Positions 24,956-34,662 of a DNA stretch of 64,000 bases are shown in pieces. This DNA comes from Photobacterium sanctipauli (GTDB lineage: Bacteria > Pseudomonadota > Gammaproteobacteria > Enterobacterales > Vibrionaceae): positions 558,001 through 622,000 of the forward strand of contig NZ_PYMA01000002.1 in the NCBI RefSeq assembly GCF_003026495.1, in the 5' to 3' direction. The position numbers and the translations under genes are program-made. Below the pieces are notes generated by a model. The model was given only the letters and a program-made list of their open reading frames with translations. It was not told the origin of the DNA and made no database searches. Positions within the stretch are counted from its first letter, which is position 1, and the number at the start of each line of letters is the position of its first letter.

Positions 24956-26083
24956 TTAACCGTTACCTTCAACATCGCCCTTGGCCGACTCTTTTACCTC
25001 CTCGGACTCTGCTGATTTTTTGTCATTTTCCTCTTTCTCTTTTTGGGCTTTTTGTTCTTCTAGCACGGCCTTAGGTGTCGATTTTTCTTTCTTGTTAACA
25101 CGGTAGGTGGTGGCTAGGGTAAAGTTGGTGTTTTCCCCGGTTAGCAAGGCTTCTAGCGCTTTGCTGTCAACCGCATCCATCTGGCCCATCTCTTTGGCTG
25201 TCAGTTTTGATTTACCGATGATTTCATCGTCAGGAATATCCACCATGATAGTGGCAGCTTCGGTAATGGCTGTTGCGTATTCTTCCGGATCATTGAGGTC
25301 ATATTTGCTGATTTTCATCTTCCCGCGTAATGCCAATGCCCAATTGAGCGCGAGGTAGGGAATGGTCGCTTGTTTATTGTCTTTGCCATCTGGCTTAGGC
25401 GGTTGGTAACTAATGCCGGTTAGGAAGTGAGCCAGGGAAAGGTACTTATCATGCTTAAGCTGTTTGCGCCCGATGTATTCAGGTAAGTCGTCGGGTTTTA
25501 CTTTTTTCCCTTTTTGATTCACCAACCAGACCTCCTTATCATTGATCATCTCGGCCCAAAAATCGTCACCAGAGCTGATAAGGTTGTGGTTCACTTTTAC
25601 GGTAATCGGCACGCTGGTACCACCGTTTGGCATGTCCCAGAATGTCGAAAGGATAGTGTGGTTGGTAGTGAGATACAAAACACCATCCTCAGGGCCTACC
25701 ACAATAGTACTGAGTGCTTCGCTGTCTGAGCCCAGCTTGCCTTTGCAAGTGTATGAGTTGGGATCGGTAGGGACAGAGTTTTCGTCCCAACTCTTAATGC
25801 CTTTACCACCGTTTAATCGACAAAGATCATCGTACATAAATTTAAGATCGTTTTTGTAGCGCTGAAGATTGGCGTTTTCAGCGTCATGATCAAGCACGGC
25901 TTGGGTCGGTAGCAGTTGATCCAGCGTTATGGTGATGATGTCACCATTTTCGAGTGCTTGGTACTCTGATTGTTCGTCTTGGTTTTCCACGCTTTCTTCA
26001 CTTGCCTCTTCGGCAGCAAGTGGCAGGCTAAGAGTGAATAGCATAAATAATGATGAAGAGAGCAGAACAAGCCGATGGTGCAT
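24956..26083 (-). CDS. Secreted protein of unknown function (375 aa)
   Basis: Not recognised. It has a signal peptide (MHHRLVLLSSSLFMLFTLSLPLAAEE), an acidic stretch after it, a central domain of about 280 residues with two cysteines (CRLNGGKG and YTCKGKLG) that could bridge, and a Lys/Glu-rich tail from about 325 (EEQKAQKEKEENDKKSAE). Likely periplasmic or exported. The gene stands alone, convergent with yaiI. Confidence 0.7.
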   Translation of the reverse strand: MHHRLVLLSSSLFMLFTLSLPLAAEEASEESVENQDEQSEYQALENGDIITITLDQLLPTQAVLDHDAENANLQRYKNDLKFMYDDLCRLNGGKGIKSWDENSVPTDPNSYTCKGKLGSDSEALSTIVVGPEDGVLYLTTNHTILSTFWDMPNGGTSVPITVKVNHNLISSGDDFWAEMINDKEVWLVNQKGKKVKPDDLPEYIGRKQLKHDKYLSLAHFLTGISYQPPKPDGKDNKQATIPYLALNWALALRGKMKISKYDLNDPEEYATAITEAATIMVDIPDDEIIGKSKLTAKEMGQMDAVDSKALEALLTGENTNFTLATTYRVNKKEKSTPKAVLEEQKAQKEKEENDKKSAESEEVKESAKGDVEGNG

Positions 26084-26156
26084 ACACCTAAACTCCGCAG
26101 TGAAACCTACCTGTCAAAGTCTAGCAAAGCATGATCTGTCGCGTGTGTTAGATGTA

Positions 26157-26209
26157 ATACCCATCCCATTTAATATCTGGTCAGATTGGTGGGGTTGGTA
26201 TGAAAATAC
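26157..26209. repeat. Imperfect palindrome, possible dispersed Vibrionaceae repeat
   Basis: ATACCCATCCC at the left and GGGGTTGGTAT at the right enclose ATCTGGTCAGATTG. The core TGGTCAGATTG recurs in the palindrome at 55068-55127, so this may be a family of short dispersed repeats. Confidence 0.4.
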
Positions 26210-26218
26210 GGCATATAT

Positions 26219-26247
26219 AAAAGCAGCAAGGGGATACCTTGCTGCTT
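26219..26247 (-). terminator. Terminator of the DUF3334 gene
   Basis: AAGCAGCAAGG and CCTTGCTGCTT, loop GGATA, with T-rich sequence after the stem on the minus strand, 27 bases past the stop of the DUF3334 gene. Confidence 0.85.
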
Positions 26248-26273
26248 AGGTTTGTGTGCTGTTACCCGTAATG

Positions 26274-26951
26274 TTAGATACCCAGCTCATCTAGCAGATC
26301 GAGATCGACTTCAGCAGGTTGAGGCTCAGGCTTCTTCTCTTGCTTCTTTTGCTGTGTTGAAGCAATGATGCTATCAGGGTCGATATCGTCTTGTTGCTCA
26401 AATTCTTCGATTTGAATGAACTCAGTCTTGTCCATCGCAAGTTCAAGATAGAAAATGTTGTTGTTAGCAGTTGTAAAGCTAACACGGCGAGCTTGTGGAC
26501 GGTCTAGGTTGGTATCTACCGATAGCAACACTTGCTTGTTCAACGCCAGCATCTTAGGCTGGTTTTGAGTGATAGACACTTGTAGCTCACGGCGGATTTT
26601 GCTCGTGAAGTCACCCACGATCTGGTTCATTAGCTCACCCAGCACGTCTGCTACTTCATCGGAAGAGTGGTGAATAGCCAGATCATCTTGCGACATACCC
26701 ATCTTGAGCATGTAGTCTTGGTATAACTCCAACGCGGCTTGATGCGAGAAGTTGGTGACGACTAGGCCGGTAAAACCACCATCAAAAAGAACAAAACAAC
26801 CAATGTCCGGTTTCAAGCTGGTTTTGTTGATCTTTTGAACCATTGCAGAGTAGTTAACAGGGCTATCCGTAGCGGTTGTTAGTACTGAAGAAATTGATTG
26901 GCATAGCTTGAGCAGAATATCGTCTGTCGTTACGACTTTTGTTTTTTTCAT
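26274..26951 (-). CDS. DUF3334-type CheX/CheC-like protein
   Basis: About 225 residues from the ATG at 26951 (MKKTKVVTTDD); a longer reading from 27011 looks artificial. The body resembles the CheC/CheX/FliY fold: CFVLFDGGFTGLVVTNFSH, and HHSSDEVADVLGELMNQIVGDF, which carries the Glu and Asn typical of the phosphatase helix (EVADVLGELMN). The C-terminal 45 residues are Gln/Pro/Asp-rich and end in LDLLDELGI, a conserved short helix that may bind a partner. Such proteins dephosphorylate CheY-like regulators; here that is inference. A chemotaxis-like response regulator lies 900 bases away on the other strand. Confidence 0.75.
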   Translation of the reverse strand: MKKTKVVTTDDILLKLCQSISSVLTTATDSPVNYSAMVQKINKTSLKPDIGCFVLFDGGFTGLVVTNFSHQAALELYQDYMLKMGMSQDDLAIHHSSDEVADVLGELMNQIVGDFTSKIRRELQVSITQNQPKMLALNKQVLLSVDTNLDRPQARRVSFTTANNNIFYLELAMDKTEFIQIEEFEQQDDIDPDSIIASTQQKKQEKKPEPQPAEVDLDLLDELGI

Positions 26952-27112
26952 GGTGTTCTTTTTCAATAGTGTTGAGAGCGGCAGTGTGTCATTAAATGAG
27001 AAGAATTGCACAGCGATTAAGTCATGAATTGATTCAGGTCACTGTTTTTATTCGCTTGGCTGAAGAGTACGTAAGCTGTCGTGCAATTCTTTCCATTAAC
27101 AATAAGCGACCA

Positions 27113-27475
27113 CTAGTTGGCGTAGCGCTGCTCTAAATAAGCAATGATATCGTTTGACTCATACATCCAGGTTACGTCTCCTGATGCTTCTTCAATGCGA
27201 AGGCACGGGACTTTGCGCTTACCACCACCGTTGATTAAGGCTTCTTCATGTTCTGCTTGCTTTGCATCAATGGTTTGCAGCGGCAAGTTCAAGCGTTTAG
27301 CTGCACGACGTACTTTGACGCAAAATGGACAGGCATCAAATTGATAGAGCTTTATACCTTTTAGTGACTCTTCGACCTCTTGCTGGTCCTCATCGCTACG
27401 CTTTAATGACTTAGGCGAAAAAATCGCATTGAGTAGGAGAATAAGCTGGCCTAACACTATACGAACAACTTTCAT
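27113..27475 (-). CDS. Membrane-anchored glutaredoxin-like protein
   Basis: 120 residues. Residues 1-20 are hydrophobic (MKVVRIVLGQLILLLNAIF), perhaps a signal anchor. From about 40 it is a glutaredoxin / GST N-terminal thioredoxin fold with the redox pair in FDACPFCVKVRRAAKRLNLP, the cis-proline in KRKVPCLRIE and YESNDIIAYLEQRYA at the end. It should reduce disulfides or glutathione adducts; whether the anchor puts it in the periplasm is not clear. Confidence 0.85.
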   Translation of the reverse strand: MKVVRIVLGQLILLLNAIFSPKSLKRSDEDQQEVEESLKGIKLYQFDACPFCVKVRRAAKRLNLPLQTIDAKQAEHEEALINGGGKRKVPCLRIEEASGDVTWMYESNDIIAYLEQRYAN

Positions 27476-27850
27476 TTTTAACTTCCCTATGATTATTTGT
27501 TTATTAATTAACGCAATGATAACGATTCGTGTTGAGAGTTAAAACCACAATTATCATGTGGTCTATAAGTATGGTGTATACACATGGGCGATATTCTTAA
27601 CCGGAATAACGTTTCTTTGGTTAATCCATTAATTAAATTTAAACTTATTGTTGCTAAAGGTAGTGCTTATATGTCGCTGATAAGCTTTAGTAATGTGCAT
27701 CGAATATATTAAAGAAATTAGTGTGATTAAAAGTAAAAAAGACGATCTAGTTCACTTAGTGGCATATAAAATGCCGCATTTAATTATGATTAACGCATAA
27801 ATTTATTATTATTAATCATTACTGTTCTTAAGCCGGAAGGCATTGTAAGC
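27476..27850. other. AT-rich divergent promoter region
   Basis: 375 bases, very AT-rich, between the glutaredoxin-like gene and the response-regulator operon. GGAAGG at 27835-27840 is the ribosome binding site of the GTG start at 27851. No other element was recognised. Confidence 0.5.
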
Positions 27851-28861
27851 GTGCATAAACTTAGAAACGTACTCATTTGTGATGACTCTCCCGTTGTCCA
27901 CAAAGCGATGGCAAAATATTTGTCGCATTACTCTGAGCTGTCACTTCATTATGCTGAAGATGGCGAGCAAGCGATTGAGTGTCTGGTAAATAATCAAATT
28001 GATGTACTGTTTTTAGACTTAACAATGCCTGTCATGGACGGCTTTGAAGTATTGCAGCGACTGCCAGTGAGTAAGCATGAAACGCATGTCATTGTGTTAT
28101 CCGCAGATGTGCAAAAAGAAGCCATTGAACGTTGCTTGGCTTTAGGTGCCAATTCTTTTCTTTCTAAGCCGTTCAATCAGCCTCAGCTAGCAACAGCGCT
28201 GTCGAAAGTAGGGGTGAGGTTTACACCGCCACAGCCAGCTCAGGTGAAGACTGCTGTACCATCACAAGGGGTTAAGCCTGCTGCTCTGGCGCCTAGCCAA
28301 TATGTCGCCTCATTTAAAGAAGTTGCGAATATCGCACTGGGGCGCGGTGCTGCTATCATCTCAGATCATTTTGGTGATTTTATTAAAATGCCAGTGCCAA
28401 ATGTCGCCATGCTCAGTGCGGCGGAATTGGTGATGGCGATCAATGATATTAAACACCAGAGTGAAATTGTGGCCATTGCTCAACGCTTTGTCGGTGGTGG
28501 TATCCACGGTGAGGCATTAATTTGCCTGCAAGGTAAAGACATAGCCAGATTTGGCCATCGCTTGGGGTTTAGCCAGATTGATGAATATAAAAACGAAGTG
28601 GTGATTGATATTGCAAATCTGATGGTTTCATCATTTCTTGTTTCTTTATCTGAGCAGATGAATATTCCGTTTTCAGTTCGCCAGCCCATAGTCCTGGAAG
28701 ACTATATGGCGTGGGGAGATATTCATTGTGAAAAAAATGACTATTTCACCGTTGAGTATCGGTATCAAGCCGAAGTCTTGGACGTACAATGTGATGTGCT
28801 GTTTATGATGGATCAAAATTCGACGTCGGTGATCAAGCGAATTATGGAGACCCTGCATTAA
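27851..28861 (+). CDS. Response regulator with CheX/CheC-like output domain
   Basis: 336 residues starting at GTG. The receiver domain (1-122) has the acidic residues in ICDDSP, phospho-acceptor Asp56 in LFLDLTMP, and FLSKPF. After a Pro/Ala linker, residues 150-335 form a CheC/CheX-like domain (FKEVANIALGRGAAIISDHF; NEVVIDIANLMVSSFLVSL). A receiver coupled to a phosphatase-type domain suggests a phosphate sink or modulator in chemotaxis or c-di-GMP signalling. Its stop overlaps the start of the diguanylate cyclase gene (TAATG), so the two work together. Confidence 0.88.
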   Translation: MHKLRNVLICDDSPVVHKAMAKYLSHYSELSLHYAEDGEQAIECLVNNQIDVLFLDLTMPVMDGFEVLQRLPVSKHETHVIVLSADVQKEAIERCLALGANSFLSKPFNQPQLATALSKVGVRFTPPQPAQVKTAVPSQGVKPAALAPSQYVASFKEVANIALGRGAAIISDHFGDFIKMPVPNVAMLSAAELVMAINDIKHQSEIVAIAQRFVGGGIHGEALICLQGKDIARFGHRLGFSQIDEYKNEVVIDIANLMVSSFLVSLSEQMNIPFSVRQPIVLEDYMAWGDIHCEKNDYFTVEYRYQAEVLDVQCDVLFMMDQNSTSVIKRIMETLH

Positions 28862-29850
28862 TGGATAATACGGTGACACTTTCTGACTTTCATCTAACAA
28901 TGCAGGTGATGGATAATATTGACGCTGGTGTTGTTATCCTTGACCGTAATTATACCGTGTTGGCATGGAATACGTTTATGCAAGCCTATAGTGGCATTAG
29001 CGTTGAACGTATCATGGGCAAGAATTTATTTGATGTCATTGATAACCTGCCTGAAGAGTGGCTAAAGAATAAAATTTCATCCACCTTTAAATTGCGTACT
29101 CGCTCATTCAGTAGCTGGGAAGATCGCTCGTGTATTTTTAACTTCATTAATTTCAGCCCGATTACGGGTGGTGAATCGATGATGTACCAAAATATGACAT
29201 TGACACCATTGAAGTCATTAAATGGTGATTACTCGCATATTTGTTTAACTCTTACCGATGTCTCTGATATCGCGAAGAGTAAGATGCACTTGCGTGAATC
29301 GAACGAGCAACTGACGCATTTGAGTATGACCGACAGGCTAACTCAGTTATTTAACCGTGGGCATTGGGAGGCTTGCTTAGCGGAAGAGTTTGAACGATGC
29401 AGGCAAACCCAGCTTCCATCAACCTTGGTAATGTTTGACATTGACCACTTTAAAAAAGTGAACGATACCTTTGGCCATATCGCTGGAGATGGGGTGATAA
29501 AAAACATCTCGAATATACTGCGCAGAACCAAGCGCCAAAGCGATATTGCTGGGCGTTATGGTGGTGAAGAGTTTGGGGTGATCCTGCCAGCGACTTCTGC
29601 CGAGTTGGCGTTGTACTTTACTGAAAGACTGCGAACCCGTGTTGAGGAGTCATCGGTAGTGACCGATTTGCGAAATATCAGCGTGACGATCAGCTTGGGT
29701 GTCTGTGAGTGGGCGCCCAGCTTTAGAAGTTATGAGCAATGGTTAGAATGTGCCGATCACTCCCTTTATCAGTCTAAGCAGCAAGGTCGAAATCAATCTA
29801 ATGTCTATCAACGGGTTAGTTCAGGAAGTGAGCAACCAGCATCGGCATAG
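28861..29850 (+). CDS. PAS-GGDEF diguanylate cyclase
   Basis: 329 residues. PAS domain at about 14-135 (MDNIDAGVVILDRNYTVLAWN), then the GGDEF domain at 155-315 with the Mg site FDIDHFKKVNDTFGH, active-site GGEEF at 234-238 and an inhibitory I-site RQSD five residues before it. So it should make cyclic di-GMP and be product-inhibited. No membrane helix; cytoplasmic. Co-translated with the response regulator before it, which likely controls it. Confidence 0.92.
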   Translation: MDNTVTLSDFHLTMQVMDNIDAGVVILDRNYTVLAWNTFMQAYSGISVERIMGKNLFDVIDNLPEEWLKNKISSTFKLRTRSFSSWEDRSCIFNFINFSPITGGESMMYQNMTLTPLKSLNGDYSHICLTLTDVSDIAKSKMHLRESNEQLTHLSMTDRLTQLFNRGHWEACLAEEFERCRQTQLPSTLVMFDIDHFKKVNDTFGHIAGDGVIKNISNILRRTKRQSDIAGRYGGEEFGVILPATSAELALYFTERLRTRVEESSVVTDLRNISVTISLGVCEWAPSFRSYEQWLECADHSLYQSKQQGRNQSNVYQRVSSGSEQPASA

Positions 29851-30009
29851 CGTGAGATTGTAGGAAGTTCTAACAATCCTTGATTGATTTCATTGTAATT
29901 CTTGGCTGAGTTTTTAGAATGGCCTTGACTATGTTCTGGCATAATGTTCTGACATAGGGTCATTGAGCTATATGCTCCATTGTTATATACCGAATCGAGC
30001 TAAGGAATT

Positions 30010-30369
30010 ATGGTTGTAGAATCAGAAGGCTATCACGCACTAATCGAGTATTTTACTGAGCACCTATCGCTTTTTGAAAAGGCCGAGAGCGAAGGTTGCC
30101 AAGAAACTGTTGAAGATGTTGTGACTGATATGATTGCCACTAACCTGATGGCAGTGTTTGCTCAGAACCCAGATCTGGAATCAGATTTTCGCTTCAAGCT
30201 AATGCAAGAAGCAGATGCGGTAATGGCCGACCTCAACGAAGTGCTAGCAGGAGCTTGGACACGCTGCCCAACCAATGAACAAGTTGTATTCCTCGAAGAT
30301 TATATTGGTCTTGTAAAGAACTTATTCGATAGTGCAATTAGCCGCCAAGCACAATATAACCCAGCCTAG
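30010..30369 (+). CDS. DUF3802 protein
   Basis: 119-residue acidic helical protein, soluble, with no signal peptide. It matches the DUF3802 family seen in Vibrio and relatives (YFTEHLSLFEKAESEG; DVVTDMIATNLMAVFAQNP). Function unknown. TAAGGAATT before the ATG is the ribosome binding site. Monocistronic, with a hairpin after it. Confidence 0.75.
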   Translation: MVVESEGYHALIEYFTEHLSLFEKAESEGCQETVEDVVTDMIATNLMAVFAQNPDLESDFRFKLMQEADAVMADLNEVLAGAWTRCPTNEQVVFLEDYIGLVKNLFDSAISRQAQYNPA

Positions 30370-30413
30370 TAAAATAGCTGTGCTTATTTAGAGTGCAAAG
30401 CGAAATACAGTAG

Positions 30414-30458
30414 CCCAAGCATTTTACGAATTCAAAACTGCTTCGTGAATGGCTTGGG
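30414..30458 (+). terminator. Terminator-like hairpin after the DUF3802 gene
   Basis: CCCAAGC with ATTTTACGAA on the left pairs with TTCGTGAAT and GCTTGGG on the right, followed by an AT-rich tract TTTATTAATTTATT. Confidence 0.7.
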
Positions 30459-30584
30459 TTTATTAATTTATTGATAAACCACTTTCCCTGAAATTTTTCT
30501 GTCATAAATCCTTAGTAACTTAGCCTAAGTTTATAAAATTCATAGGTCGTAGGCGGATGCTATACGGCTATCAGGGATAAAAAA

Positions 30585-32624
30585 ATGGAATTGTCCTCTC
30601 AAGGTCGGTCTAAATTATCGATCGTCACTTCTATTCAGGTCGTATTTTTGCTCTTAGTGGTAACCGGCGGTTTACTTTCTTATTTTGGCAGCAACGGTTT
30701 AAATAACGTATCAAAGGAATTTGAAACATTAAGCCAGCAGGCCCTGCCTGTTACCATGAATAACACAGTGATTGTGAAAGCGTCGATGCAGTCAGCACAA
30801 TACTTAGCTGAGATGTTTAATAGTGCTTCTGTCGAGCAGTTGGATGCGGCATCTAATGCGTTTAATGAAGGCCATCAAACCGTTTTAAAAGCACTGTCTG
30901 AATTAAGCGTGGTAGCAGGAAGCCATCAGATTGCCTGGCTGAATCAAGATGTCGCAAATTTAACGTCCCAATTAGATGGCATTGCATTAACCGCCGGTAA
31001 CCTTTACCAATCTCAACAGCAGATCTTGGTTAATCAGAACAAAATTAGCAATGACCAATCCATGATGAATTATGCAGTGTCGTCTGTTCGTGCAGAGATG
31101 AGTCGCGTTGGCATGGATGTTTATAGTGGCAATCTGGAAGGCATCAACCATGTCACCAATTTTGTTAATCACTCTTTAGAAATGGCTAGCCATCTGATGG
31201 CATTGCTTTTAGAAACGGATGTCACTAAAGCTGAGGGTTATGTTCGCAACCTTCGTGGTACTAATTTGTCTGGGATGAATTATGCGTGGCAAGAGCTTAA
31301 TCGCATAGATAGCACTATCAGTGAATATAGCAGTGTCACGTTACCGTTTCAGATGGTGGGGGAATTGTTTGATAAAGGTAAAATTGTCGACCTACATTTG
31401 CAAACGTTGGGTTTGATGCAGGCTCAATCGCTTAAGGTGGCAGAAGCTCAAGATCAGATAACCTCCATTATGGAGCAGCTTAATGCATTGACCCGTGGTG
31501 CTGATGTTTTGGTGAAGCAAGGCGAGGCAGGTGTTATGGATGCAACGGACAATGCCATGTCGTTGTTTGTTGGTTTGAGTGTTGCCGGTCTCATTCTAGG
31601 TGTGGTTTCAAGTATTTGGGTGAGCCAAACGGTGAAGCGGTCGCTGTCTAAAATTGATCGGGTTGTTGAAGCGACGAGTAACGGCAACCTAACCGTACGC
31701 GCGACAGAAAATGCACCCAAAGAATTTGCAGTTCTCGGCAGGTTGCTTAACCACTCTAATAGTAATAACAGTCAGACCCTTGGCCGATTGGTCGAAAATA
31801 GTCAGAGCTTGAATATTGCGGCGGAAAGCAGTCAGCAAGCAGCATCGCAATCGCGTATTGCTTTAAAAGAGCAAAGTGATGAGTTGGTGGCGATAGCTGC
31901 GGCTATTTCCCAATTGGAGGTTTCGATCAAGGAGATTGTAAGCAGCACCAACGAATCTGAGCTGGAGGCCGAAAAGGCAAATACCTTGGCGCAGCAAGGC
32001 GTTGAGGTGATTGAGCGAAGTACGTCACGCCTTCGCTCTTTAGATCAGCAATTTGCGGTCAATGAAGCGCGGATGGTCGAGCTTGACAGCCATGTTGATA
32101 AAATTACCGAGGTGGTAGAGCTTATCAGCTCGATTGCTGATAATACTAACCTGCTAGCGCTTAATGCCGCCATTGAAGCCGCAAGGGCAGGGGAGCAAGG
32201 GCGTGGGTTTGCTGTTGTGGCCGATGAAGTGCGCAAGTTAGCCAGTCAAACTAACCAGCAAACCGAATCAATCCGGCAGACGATCACTGAATTACATCAT
32301 GCCGCGAAAGAGGCCAATGATGCCATGGTGGTAAGTCGTAAGGAGATGACGTCATCCATTGAGCTGAGTAGCGAAGTACAAGCTTCGATCGATCAGATCC
32401 AAAATATGATCGCGGGGATTAGCGATAAGATCATCACAATAGCTGCCGCGACGCAGCAACAAGAAAATGCCTCGATTGAAGTGGGACGAAGCGTTGAGGA
32501 GGTCACTCGGCGGGCGCAAACCAACAGCTCGCAATTGAAAACCTTGGTAAAAGAAGCGGGTACGGTAGCTGATATAGCCCACCATCAGCAGGACTTGTTG
32601 TCGAAATATCAGTTAACCACTTAA
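30585..32624 (+). CDS. Methyl-accepting chemotaxis protein
   Basis: 679 residues. A membrane helix at about 16-36, a large helical periplasmic sensor domain (40-320), a second helix at 325-345, HAMP region to about 395, and a cytoplasmic signalling domain whose hairpin tip is [21 protein letters not shown] followed by [10 protein letters not shown]. It would signal through CheA/CheW to the flagellar motor. The ligand is unknown. No chemotaxis genes adjoin it. Confidence 0.94.
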   Translation: MELSSQGRSKLSIVTSIQVVFLLLVVTGGLLSYFGSNGLNNVSKEFETLSQQALPVTMNNTVIVKASMQSAQYLAEMFNSASVEQLDAASNAFNEGHQTVLKALSELSVVAGSHQIAWLNQDVANLTSQLDGIALTAGNLYQSQQQILVNQNKISNDQSMMNYAVSSVRAEMSRVGMDVYSGNLEGINHVTNFVNHSLEMASHLMALLLETDVTKAEGYVRNLRGTNLSGMNYAWQELNRIDSTISEYSSVTLPFQMVGELFDKGKIVDLHLQTLGLMQAQSLKVAEAQDQITSIMEQLNALTRGADVLVKQGEAGVMDATDNAMSLFVGLSVAGLILGVVSSIWVSQTVKRSLSKIDRVVEATSNGNLTVRATENAPKEFAVLGRLLNHSNSNNSQTLGRLVENSQSLNIAAESSQQAASQSRIALKEQSDELVAIAAAISQLEVSIKEIVSSTNESELEAEKANTLAQQGVEVIERSTSRLRSLDQQFAVNEARMVELDSHVDKITEVVELISSIADNTNLLALNAAIEAARAGEQGRGFAVVADEVRKLASQTNQQTESIRQTITELHHAAKEANDAMVVSRKEMTSSIELSSEVQASIDQIQNMIAGISDKIITIAAATQQQENASIEVGRSVEEVTRRAQTNSSQLKTLVKEAGTVADIAHHQQDLLSKYQLTT

Positions 32625-32646
32625 CAAAACATTGCAACCTAACAAG

Positions 32647-32672
32647 ACGCCAGTAAAATGCTGGCGTTTTTT
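32647..32672 (+). terminator. Terminator after the chemoreceptor gene
   Basis: ACGCCAG and CTGGCGT around TAAAATG, then six T residues, 22 bases after the stop. It argues that tapT does not start before 32673. Confidence 0.9.
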
Positions 32673-32691
32673 GTTTTTAGGTAAAGCTGTT

Positions 32692-33432
32692 ATGCGTATC
32701 CATGCTGTCCATAAGTTATATGATGAACGCCTTGCTCGTTCAACTCGTCCTTTCCGCGCTCGCGGTTGTAAAGTTGAACGTTGCATCTACTGCATGTTGC
32801 GCGAGCACCTTTGCATTTGTGAAAGTAAGCCACAAATTCAGTCCAATGCGGCATTCCTTTTGGTGATGTACGATGATGAGGTACTAAAGCCAAGCAATAC
32901 TGGTCGATTGATTGCTGACTTGTTTGAAGAGACCCATGCCTATATCTGGTCACGTACCGAACCAAATCCGGGGATGCTGGCTTTACTCGAAGATCCGCAA
33001 TACCAGCCTTATGTGGTGTTTCCTGCTGAATATGCCGAACCAGAGCGTGTTGCCGAGAATGTTGCCGTGGCATCGGATAAGCGACCGCTGTTTATTATGC
33101 TTGATGGCAGCTGGGCTGAAGCCAAAAAAATGTTTCGTAAGAGCCCTTACCTTAATCAATTCCCGGTATTATCAATTAATCCGGAAAAGCCATCTCGCTA
33201 TAAGGTGAGGGAGGCGTCGAAAGAAAATCAGTTGGGTACCGCTGAAGTGGCTGCGCGTATCATTGATTTGTTTGGTGAACAGAAGAATGCCGATGTATTG
33301 GATCTATGGTTTGATGTGTTTCGAGAGAACTATATAACCGGCAAAATGAACCGTGTTTTACCTGATGATTCAGCGTTAAAACAGCTTGAAAATTATATGG
33401 TTAATTATTCATCGGAGCGTGAAGTAGCTTAA
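32692..33432 (+). CDS. tapT: DTW-domain tRNA-uridine aminocarboxypropyltransferase
   Basis: Adds the aminocarboxypropyl group of S-adenosylmethionine to U47 of tRNAs (acp3U). 246 residues from the ATG at 32692; an upstream TTG reading would run through the terminator. The zinc-type cysteines are in RCIYCMLREHLCIC, and the DTW-type motif is LDGSWAEAKKMFRKSPYL. SKENQLGTAEVAARII is also conserved. It corresponds to YfiP of E. coli. Confidence 0.88.
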   Translation: MRIHAVHKLYDERLARSTRPFRARGCKVERCIYCMLREHLCICESKPQIQSNAAFLLVMYDDEVLKPSNTGRLIADLFEETHAYIWSRTEPNPGMLALLEDPQYQPYVVFPAEYAEPERVAENVAVASDKRPLFIMLDGSWAEAKKMFRKSPYLNQFPVLSINPEKPSRYKVREASKENQLGTAEVAARIIDLFGEQKNADVLDLWFDVFRENYITGKMNRVLPDDSALKQLENYMVNYSSEREVA

Positions 33433-33599
33433 GTTTTGTGGGTTACTTTCGTAACTGAGTGATTTTAGTTTCAGCAATTGCGACGATTAGCAGACTAAAA
33501 CTCCATTAAATTAGTGGTTTGTCACAGTTTGTAGGTGTAGTTGTGTGGATAATTTTTTCAGTTTTGTTTTTTTAAAAGAAATTGATCGGAGAGTGCAGG

Positions 33600-34562
33600 A
33601 TGTACTACGGCTTTGATGTAGGTGGTACCAAAATCGAATTTGGTGCGTTTAACGAGAAACTCGAACGTGTAGCGACTGAACGTGTGCCAACCCCGACAGA
33701 CAATTACGCGCTGTTGGTTGAAACTATCGCAGGTTTGGTTAACAAATACGATGCTGAGTTTGGTTGCGAAGGCACTATCGCAGGTTTGGTTAACAAATAC
33801 GATGCTGAGTTTGGTTGCGAAGGCACTATCGGTTTGGGTCTACCAGGTATGGAAGATGCCGATGATGGTACAGTTCTGACTGTGAATGTTCCTGCCGCAA
33901 AAGGCCAGCCTCTGCGTAAGGATCTTGAAGCAAAAATTGGTCGTACGGTTAAGATTGAAAATGATGCCAACTGTTTTGCGCTTTCTGAAGCTTGGGATGA
34001 AGAGCTAAAAGATGAGCCTTCAGTATTGGGCTTGATTTTAGGTACTGGCTTTGGTGGCGGCTTTATCTACGAAGGTAAAGTATTCTCTGGTCGTAACCAT
34101 GTTGCTGGCGAAGTGGGTCACACGCGCCTGCCTATCGATGCATGGTTCCACCTTGGCGAAAATGCACCACTGCTTGGCTGTGGCTGTGATAAGAAGGGTT
34201 GTTTAGACAGCTACTTATCAGGCCGTGGTTTTGAGCTGATTTATGCGCATTACTATGGCGAAGAGAAGAAAGCCATTGAGATCATCAAAGCGCATGCAGA
34301 AGGTGAAGCAAAGGCTGTAGAACACGTCGAACGTTTTATGGAGCTGCTTGCAATCTGTTTTGCCAACCTATTTACTGCAACGGATCCGCATGTTGTTGCG
34401 CTGGGCGGTGGCCTATCGAATTTTGACCTGATTTATGAAGAGATGCCTAAGCGTATTCCAAAACACCTATTGTCTGTGGCTAAGTGTCCGAAGATTATCA
34501 AAGCCAAGCACGGTGACTCAGGTGGTGTTCGCGGTGCTGCCTTCCTGAATATCAAAAACTAA
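33600..34562 (+). CDS. nagK: N-acetylglucosamine kinase with internal 17-residue duplication
   Basis: ROK-family kinase phosphorylating cytoplasmic GlcNAc at O6 in sugar recycling. Motifs: [15 protein letters not shown] (phosphate loop), [16 protein letters not shown] (catalytic Asp in NDANC), [11 protein letters not shown], and zinc-type CGCDKKGC. 320 residues from ATG 33600 against 303 in E. coli; the excess is exactly a duplicated 17-residue block ([17 protein letters not shown] twice) at about residues 42-76. It is in frame and falls before GLGLPGM, in a surface helix and strand of the first lobe. GGAGAGTGCAGG precedes the start. A following terminator closes the gene. Confidence 0.93.
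   Translation: MYYGFDVGGTKIEFGAFNEKLERVATERVPTPTDNYALLVETIAGLVNKYDAEFGCEGTIAGLVNKYDAEFGCEGTIGLGLPGMEDADDGTVLTVNVPAAKGQPLRKDLEAKIGRTVKIENDANCFALSEAWDEELKDEPSVLGLILGTGFGGGFIYEGKVFSGRNHVAGEVGHTRLPIDAWFHLGENAPLLGCGCDKKGCLDSYLSGRGFELIYAHYYGEEKKAIEIIKAHAEGEAKAVEHVERFMELLAICFANLFTATDPHVVALGGGLSNFDLIYEEMPKRIPKHLLSVAKCPKIIKAKHGDSGGVRGAAFLNIKN
33723..33831 (+). repeat. Perfect 51-bp tandem duplication inside nagK
   Basis: Two perfect 51-base copies (33723-33773 and 33774-33824) plus seven bases of a third. No base has diverged, so the event is recent or an assembly artefact. Confidence 0.95.
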
Positions 34563-34591
34563 ACGACGCATTAGCGTATAAAGAGATACCT

Positions 34592-34620
34592 AAAAGCACT
34601 GCCTTCGAGCGGTGCTTTTT
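34592..34620 (+). terminator. Terminator after nagK
   Basis: AAAAGCACTGC and GCGGTGCTTTT (one G-U pair) around CTTCGA, then T residues. Confidence 0.88.
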
Positions 34621-34662
34621 GTTAGAATCCGTGCTCTTTTGTAGATGACCCCGGAAATATTC

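Noticed and set aside
32632..32691. Longer tapT start at 32632
   Set aside because: It would translate through the terminator of the chemoreceptor gene.
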